From positions 62,001-126,000 of the forward strand of contig NW_005178475.1 in the NCBI RefSeq assembly GCF_000341285.1: a stretch of DNA of 64,000 nucleotides, in the 5' to 3' direction. Below are positions 57,709-64,000 of the stretch, piece by piece. The notes under the pieces were generated by a model. That model saw nothing but the letters and a program-made list of their open reading frames with translations, was not told where the DNA came from and did not search any database. Origin of the DNA: Galdieria sulphuraria. Lineage: Eukaryota; Rhodophyta; Bangiophyceae; Galdieriales; Galdieriaceae. Numbering within the stretch: position 1 is the stretch's first letter; each line of letters starts with the position of its first letter. The position numbers were made by a program, and so were the translations under genes.

Positions 57709-60700
57709 ATGGCAAACTTTGAAACCACTTGCCAATATTTGATAGCCTCCGGAACTTCCATAGAGCAGTTGTTAAATAGTTGGAAAGAATATGGGGTGAA
57801 ACAGTGGGAGATTGCAAGTGTGCTATGGGTTTTTTCAGTTTTGAATTCAGAATGTAAAAGAAGCAACGTTCAAGTTTCTTCAGATTGCGACTGTGACAGG
57901 TTGGAAAGGCAAATTGAAAAAGTAATAGCACAAGGACAAAAAGATAACTATTTCAGTGAAGAGTGTCTAAAAGAATGCCTCGAAATGGAAAGTCTAGAGA
58001 GCAATGGACTTCTCTCCTCTTCCACTCAATGGACTAGAAGAGCAATACGCACGAATACAAGATTGTTTTATACACAGGAGAAATTTAACCTTTTACGAGA
58101 AGAAACGGAAGGATTTGCCAAACTTATTACAGACCTTTTAGGGTCACATAGATCTCGGGATTCGACAACAAAACAACATACACGCCTTGTTTCTTTGGTG
58201 GGTTGTTTTGATCTTGATCCCAATAGAGTCGTAGACCTTATCTGGAACGCTAGCGCATACTGTAACGAAAAATGTGGAGAATTGTTATCATTAATGTCCA
58301 CATTTCGCTCAGACTATATTTCGCAGATTCTTGGATTCAAATTTCAAAACTGCCAGTGGAACAGGAAAAGTCTGTGTACAGAGACAGAAGAGTCTGTTAA
58401 CTTTGATTCAACGTTTTCTCCTATATTGGCAGAAAACTCTACTGTACCTTATTCGGAGCTTGGTCCTCTCATCGAAGTCGCAGCGGAAGCTTTGAGCCGT
58501 CAGTTGATTCGTCTCTGTGATATCTGGCCACACTTATCACCTGAAGACTCTGTAATTTTCACTAGATTGATAGAATTTGCTAACGAGGTTGACAAAACCA
58601 CTGCAGAGTTTGGTGTTGTAAGTTTATCTGGAGGAGAAAGCAGCTTAGGTTCCCGAGTCAGTCGAACGGAACAGCCTTTTAAGACATATGAAGACTTTGA
58701 GCAAGGCCCATTTTCCGAAGGACTTTTCTCGAAGATTGAACTCATTTGTGCTCTATTAGAACGAGGCTCTTGGAACATTGTTGTTGATTGCATGAAGATA
58801 CTGTCAGATTCTGGTCAAAAAAATTTATCGGACTTTGGACAACAATTGTGTTCCCATCCTCGTTATCGAACTGTCCTCGTAGCGATTGCTGAGCAAGTCT
58901 TAGAAAAATTCCTAGGCAAAACGCTAAACCTAAGCTTGAGTTGTCCATCTTCAGCTAATAACTATTTTCTAAAAATGAAAGAAGAGAAGTTGTTGATGTT
59001 ATTCGGATTTCAAGGTTTCGAGGACTTGCTTCACAAGGAAGTGAAAGGCGCAGAACAGAAACATCATGCACTAGTTTATATATTGCTTTCACTTGGTCCG
59101 TATATCAAACAGAGTTGTCGGTGTCTGTTCCTTTTGTGTCGTTTTGTACAAAAGCAACTTAACGAAAGTGATGGAGTTAGAAATCTTGGGTTAAGACTCC
59201 TGGTAGAAGTTATATTTCCCGCAATGAGCTGTATAAAGGGGAATCCTGCGCTTTCTATTGAATTGTGGAGAACGATGTGTCTTCTTCGCTTTGATGAACG
59301 TTACCAAATTTATTATTTGGTAAAGCATTCTATAAGACAGGAGTACAGTCTTGTAAGAAGATCGAATTCCTGGACAAGTTTTGAGACGAGAAGGGTTTTG
59401 CGACGTCTTGCGAAAGAAAATGTCAAACAATTTGGGCGTTGGTTAGGGAAGATTTGCAATGGTATGATATATTCGTTGCGACAGTATACTTTTTACTAAA
59501 GTACACAAAAGGAAATCCACTTATCGCTGCGGAATGTATACTGGAACAAGTTCAAAGCTATGAAAACTTGATTCCCGTCTTAATTGATGCATTGAAGTAT
59601 ATGACACCGTTGACTTTTGATATTATCATGTATAGCTGTCTTGAGCAGTTAGATACTTGTAACAAGGACAAAATCAAGTCTGACGGAATGAATCTCTCTC
59701 AGTGGTATGTAAGGATGAATATGATTTGATTTGACTAATATTTTTACAAGGTATTATGGTCTTTGTATTTTTATTTCTGGTCTTATAAGAAAGTACTTTG
59801 CATTCGTTGATTGCCGAGGTCTATTTCATTTTATCTTTAATAAATTGGAGGAAGGAGATTCTGTGTATGTGTTTCTCCTTTTGGAAATCCTGAGTAGAGT
59901 GAGCGGAGGTGGAAATACGGAGCATTTGAGTGATTCCCAAATGTCTTCGTTAGGCGGAGGTCCTTTATTACGTGAAATTGTAGCGTCTGCTTTGTCTTCC
60001 TCTTTGCCAGAGACGAAGAAAGTATCACGCAAAGCTGCAGAGATGATAAAAAATTTAGTCAATTCAGAAGGACTTGTTGCCGATTTGGCTATTTTGGTAG
60101 CTCAACAGAAAGAATCTATATTATTCGATTCAGTCCATCGAGAAATTCCTCTGAGAATGATTTGCAATATCTTTGATAAGTGTCAAGAAACTCTAATCCT
60201 TTATACGGACCTGATTTTGGGAGAAGACAAGTGTTCTCACATAGGTGGTGATAGTGACGATGTCGAAAGTCGCTCTGAATCCCACACAAACGGAAAGCCA
60301 GATACGTTGAATTTTCCATCCTTTCAGTCTCTTGTAGTGGATTACCATATACCTTATGTTTCTGCGTTTCTTTTTATGCGTCCGTATCTTGTATTTGAAA
60401 ACATCTTTAATATGTCACCAGATACTTCTAATTTATCAAGGGAACCGTTCCATATCAGCTGCCTAACAAAAGTATTTCCAGACAGTATGTGGGAGGTAAG
60501 TCGAAAATATATAAGGGGCCGTAGAAATCTTGAAATTCTTTTTAGTCGATAAGTCCCGAACTCTTTGTTGCATTTTGGACACTTAAACTTTATGACATTC
60601 ATGTTCCAAAAGATTCCTATTTGATGGAGTTACAAAGACTACGTTCTATGGTGTATGATGATCAAGTTACTGAGAATGACATACACTCCTTGGTTCGTAA

Positions 60701-62542
60701 TGTCAAGGAAAGTCGAAGACATCGACAAGCTGGCAGAAAGTTAGAAGAGACTCTTTCCCTTTTGGAGGAAGAAATGCGGGTTCATGAGAGCCACTATCAG
60801 CGGATACAAAGTTTGTTATGTGAAAGGAAATCCTTTTTTTTCACACAAATCTCAAATGCAAAAAACTGGTCTATCGTCTTTTTACAAATTTGTTTGATAC
60901 CTCGCTGCATCTCAAGCTTCAGTGATGCAGCTTTTTGCTCAAAGTTTCTTGAGGTTCTTTTGGATTTAGATCCTCCTGGTCTACGGATTCTTCCACTTTT
61001 TCATTATCTGCTATTAAATATTGGTGAGATATCACAATGTTTAACCGAGGTAAGGGAGCCTGTTTTATTCAATTTGAGTATGGAGTTGATCATATGAAGG
61101 CTGAAGCCACGAGGTTTGGCAATTTTGTCGCGGAAGTTTTGAAAATACTGAATGAATGGTGGATGAATGAAAACAAGTATAATGCAGAGTGCCATAAACG
61201 GTTAGCATTTTCCTTAGAGGTAAATGAAGAACAGGGTAGTGGTATTAAGTATTCGGAGTTTGCAACTTGGAATCGGGAGGTCCATTCAGTTATGACCAAG
61301 GTGAGTCGAAAGACTTGTTCCGTAGCTGCTTAACATACTTTATATTAGAGCATGTTGTCCAATTTAGACAGCGACAACTATTTGGACATTCGCAATTCTA
61401 TTGAAATCCTATCTCGTGTGATAAAATACTTTCCCCGGATAGAAAGTCATGGACTTCTGATTCAGAGAAAGCTTCAAGAAGTTATTGAGAATAAGAATGA
61501 AACTTTTAGGGTTGTAGCCTCCCGATATTTGTCCTTGCTACAGAATGAACGAGGGAATTGGATATCACATGCCGAAGTAGATCCTATCGACTCCGTGAAA
61601 TTGAAGGGCGACTTGTTAGATACCAATTTCCTACATAGTTTTCGACATTTGTACAATTCTGAAGTCTCAACAATGTTTTCGCAAAAGTCAGAGCCAACTC
61701 AAATGACTCCAGAAGAGATGGAAGAAATGCACATAGATGAACAAATTGAGAAACAGAACACTCAGATTACTGTTGAGCAAGACTCCTCTTCCGCTATGCC
61801 TGAGCAATCTGTGTATGATGAAGAATTGCAGGTTGCTTCTACGCATCTTGAAGATCCGAAGACAATGAGTATTCTTGAAGTGAACGAAAAAATGGATTCA
61901 TCTCATATAACGGATCCAACCCATGCTGAATTAGCACGTATCCAGGCAGCAGTTGCAGAGAAACGACAGCTTTTGCAAAGAGAACGAGAAAAGAGAAACC
62001 GTTTACCAGAACAAAATGCGAAGGAAGAACTGTCTTTGAAGAACGCTACAAAAGAAACTCCTGAACCTGGTGAAATAACAAAGGGCAGTAGTCGTTCAGT
62101 TTACAAGAAAGAACCATCTTCAAGTAGAGACAGTAGTGACGACCTGGAAGCTCGCAAAAGAAGACGTGGCCTTGTCGAGGAGGAAGGAGCTAATGCCTCA
62201 GATACAAATAGACGTAACAAAAGAGAACGAACAGATGCAGTTACGTCTTCTAGAAACGATATTATGAATGCCTCTCGTGCAAAAGATACCTTGAGCTCCA
62301 GCCGTTCTTATTCTCCAGGTTCCCGTACCTATTCCGGTGCTATTGGAGATTCCAACCGGAACAGAAATTCAAGATCTTCATACGTTAGCCAAGAACGCGT
62401 GTTTCGAGAGGGTGAGAGTTCAAACAGAGTTCGTCGTCCATCTGTTTCGGAACAACGAGAAAAGAAAGCTGAGGATCCTGACAATAGAGAAGCATACAGT
62501 TCCACCCGTATGAGTAGTCGCTCACGCAAGAGTAGAAAATAA
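57709..62542 (+). CDS. THOC2: THO complex subunit 2 (THOC2/Tho2)
   Basis: Six exons (57709-59461, 59512-59704, 59751-60495, 60546-61049, 61100-61300, 61349-62542; introns 46-50 nt) give 1529 aa, against ~1600 in animals. THOC2 is the scaffold of the THO part of TREX, joining transcription to mRNA export. Recognised stretches: KFNLLREETEGFAKLI (~125), LVSLVGCFDLDPNRVVDL (~160), GRWLGKICNGNPLIAAECILEQV across intron 1, SISPELFVAFWTLKLYDI (exon 4), EAEATRFGNFVAEVLKILNEW (exon 5), and the NSIEILSRVIKYFPRIE helix. The last ~330 residues are low-complexity, charged and Arg/Ser-rich, with a Gln/Arg coiled piece (LQREREKRNR), as in the family. All five splices preserve frame. Confidence 0.95.
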
Positions 62543-63054
62543 GTATTTCTAGTAATTTGACATTGCATTTTTTTCTGGAATGCTGATAGTGATTATTGCA
62601 GTTACGTTGAAACTCACTGGATGGACGATGGATGGATGCTACTTCTGAGATCTCGTAGCATCACAGTTTCAAAAAGATCTTTGAGTTTCCTGTCTTTAAA
62701 GAGAGAAAACTATGGGCAAGAACGATTGCAATAAATGTTGCGCATATTTCCAAGGCAATGAACTTCTTTACACATAGGTTAGGCAGATTGCTCAACCTCG
62801 ACGAATGAATATTTTACTCTATGCTGAAAAAATCTTCAAGTATACAACCGTCCACATAGTATTGAAATTAACACAAAGGTATCCCACGATAATTATTTGA
62901 TGGATATGCATTTCAAGAGTGCTAAAGAGCGTCTCTTAGAACATTCTCGTGCGTAAGTATAAAGTTGACTCCACAACAGTTATCTCACTTTCCACATCGT
63001 CAATTGGATGTATATTCAAAAATCCAAAGAAATATCTTTATTAAAAATAAACAA
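62543..63054. other. Intergenic, no gene seen
   Basis: Convergent 3' flanks of THOC2 (+) and the bHLH gene (-), about 510 nt. Nothing beyond short chance frames was noticed. Confidence 0.4.
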
Positions 63055-64000
63055 TTAGATATCTTTGTGCTCAGTCTCCTTTCTCAAGAACACTGCGCCT
63101 CCGGTCACATCCGTTGTTTGTGGAACGACCCCAGCACTGTCCTGTTCGAACTCTTGAAATGCAACTGAGTCAAGATTTCGTACCGTTGGAACTGCTACAT
63201 TTGATAAAAGAGGAACGCATGTTGAACCTGGCGTATATGAACCATCACCCAAAAAATTGTCCATACCAGGAAACCAACTAGGTTTCGCATCATCTTGATG
63301 ACTTCCATTAAGCTCTGGCAAACTCTTAGGCGGACCACTCTCTATCTGTGAAACTCCAATTCGTCCCACATTTACATTTGGAATAATCGGTGGAAGTTTT
63401 GGAGTTTTCGATGCAGGTGGAACCGCAAAAAGTCGGTCTTGACTTTCCTGGAATGCGACGGAGTTGAGTGGCAGAAAAGGTAGTGAAACAGGTGGCACAT
63501 GCAACATTGTACAGTTGCCAAACTGCTGATGTTGTTGTTGAACGTTGATATCCCCATTTAAAGGTATAAAATTTGTCCTTCCATCTGCAAATTCACCAGA
63601 AAATTTTTGTAAAGGCAAATGGTCGAGAACAGGAAAGCTCACGTTAGCTGTTTGACTAGAAAACTGTCCCTGTTGGATTCGACTCATCTCCTGTATAGTA
63701 TTCTTCAATGACATATTTTCGACCTGCAACTCTTTTACAATTTCTAGGGCTCTCGTCAATATTTCTGCTTTCTTTCTTGGATGACTTCCATCAGCTCTCG
63801 GAGGAAGTGCTTCGTTCAGTCTCTGAAACATCTGGTTGATTTTCTCTCTGCAACGTTGTGTGTGTGCGTTATGATTCTCACGTTGTAGGGATCTTCTTCT
63901 TTGCACAACAGACGTCTTATCGGGCAAGTCCAACGACTGACCATCCTGAGAATCCGAAATAATACCTTCACCTCGCCCAGGAGAGCTTAAAGAATGGAAG
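63055..64000 (-). CDS. bHLH transcription factor, 5'-truncated by the window edge
   Basis: The frame is open from the right edge to a stop at 63055-63057, at least 314 codons; no ATG precedes the domain, so the start lies beyond the window. The bHLH is near the visible N-terminus: basic region ENHNAHTQRCREKIN, helix 1 QMFQRLNEALPP, a short loop, and helix 2 KKAEILTRALEIVKEL running into a Leu-containing coil (ENMSLKNTIQEM). Plant-type bHLH basic regions read HxxxEQRRRxKIN; here the E-box-contacting Glu is Thr. The rest is Pro/Gln/Ser-rich with acidic and hydrophobic patches, a possible activation region. Function is not known. Confidence 0.8.
   Translation of the reverse strand, partial: FHSLSSPGRGEGIISDSQDGQSLDLPDKTSVVQRRRSLQRENHNAHTQRCREKINQMFQRLNEALPPRADGSHPRKKAEILTRALEIVKELQVENMSLKNTIQEMSRIQQGQFSSQTANVSFPVLDHLPLQKFSGEFADGRTNFIPLNGDINVQQQHQQFGNCTMLHVPPVSLPFLPLNSVAFQESQDRLFAVPPASKTPKLPPIIPNVNVGRIGVSQIESGPPKSLPELNGSHQDDAKPSWFPGMDNFLGDGSYTPGSTCVPLLSNVAVPTVRNLDSVAFQEFEQDSAGVVPQTTDVTGGAVFLRKETEHKDI

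Overview
The window looks like nuclear DNA of a unicellular red alga of the Galdieria type (Cyanidiophyceae). Coding density is high. Most genes carry one to seven very short spliceosomal introns (about 42-60 nt, GT...AG), intergenic gaps are short and AT-rich, several proteins begin with plastid- or mitochondrion-like leaders, and the gene set is eukaryotic with algal or plant traits (EGY-type plastid protein, SOS1-type Na+/H+ antiporter, plant-like NDUFA8 and TMEM161). The organism call is an inference from architecture and gene content. All splice sites were chosen by eye from reading frame, GT/AG borders and family alignment.

Layout, left to right. 1-1328: no clear gene. 1.3-5.2 kb: Pol III subunit RPC34 (-), an unknown organelle-type protein (+) and a gamma-glutamylcyclotransferase-fold protein (+). 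6.7-18.6 kb, all +: an LPEAT/LPCAT-type acyltransferase, a plastid S1 protein, a LUC7 splicing factor carrying a WW domain, CIA30, an EGY-family protein without the zinc-protease motif, PNP oxidase, a GPR1/FUN34/YaaH transporter, CCDC12/Cwf18 and a membrane-anchored J protein. 18.9-26 kb, all -: a tail-anchored unknown, Sec24, PEX3 and TMEM161. 26.4-29.9 kb, +: UTP15 and a Gfo/Idh/MocA oxidoreductase. 30-34.7 kb, -: plastid-type DJ-1, cytosolic malate dehydrogenase and Kdo transferase. 35.1-37.1 kb, +: an MFS transporter. 37.1-41.4 kb: a gene-poor stretch with scattered coding-like fragments on both strands. 41.4-48.6 kb: HAD phosphatase (-), CAAX-type protease (+), SNAPc subunit SNAPC1 (-), organelle-type GT2 glycosyltransferase (+), mitochondrial fumarase (+) and a small ORF. 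48.9-57.7 kb, -: SOS1-like antiporter, GT32 glycosyltransferase, RUVBL2 and NDUFA8. 57.7-62.5 kb, +: THOC2. The right edge holds a 5'-truncated bHLH factor (-).

The genes are mostly housekeeping and are not organised by pathway. Loose themes recur: RNA production and processing (RPC34, SNAPC1, UTP15, LUC7, CCDC12, THOC2), mitochondrial metabolism (CIA30, NDUFA8, fumarase, with cytosolic MDH), secretion and peroxisomes (Sec24, PEX3, GT32) and membrane transport (GPR1/FUN34, MFS, SOS1). No CRISPR array, insertion sequence, rRNA or convincing tRNA was seen. The points most worth a second look are the LUC7-WW architecture, the EGY protein with a broken HExxH motif, the bHLH factor lacking its E-box glutamate, extremely tight gene borders (start codons 7 and 27 bp apart; an ATGA overlap), stop-free introns of length 3n, and the decayed-looking 37-41 kb island.
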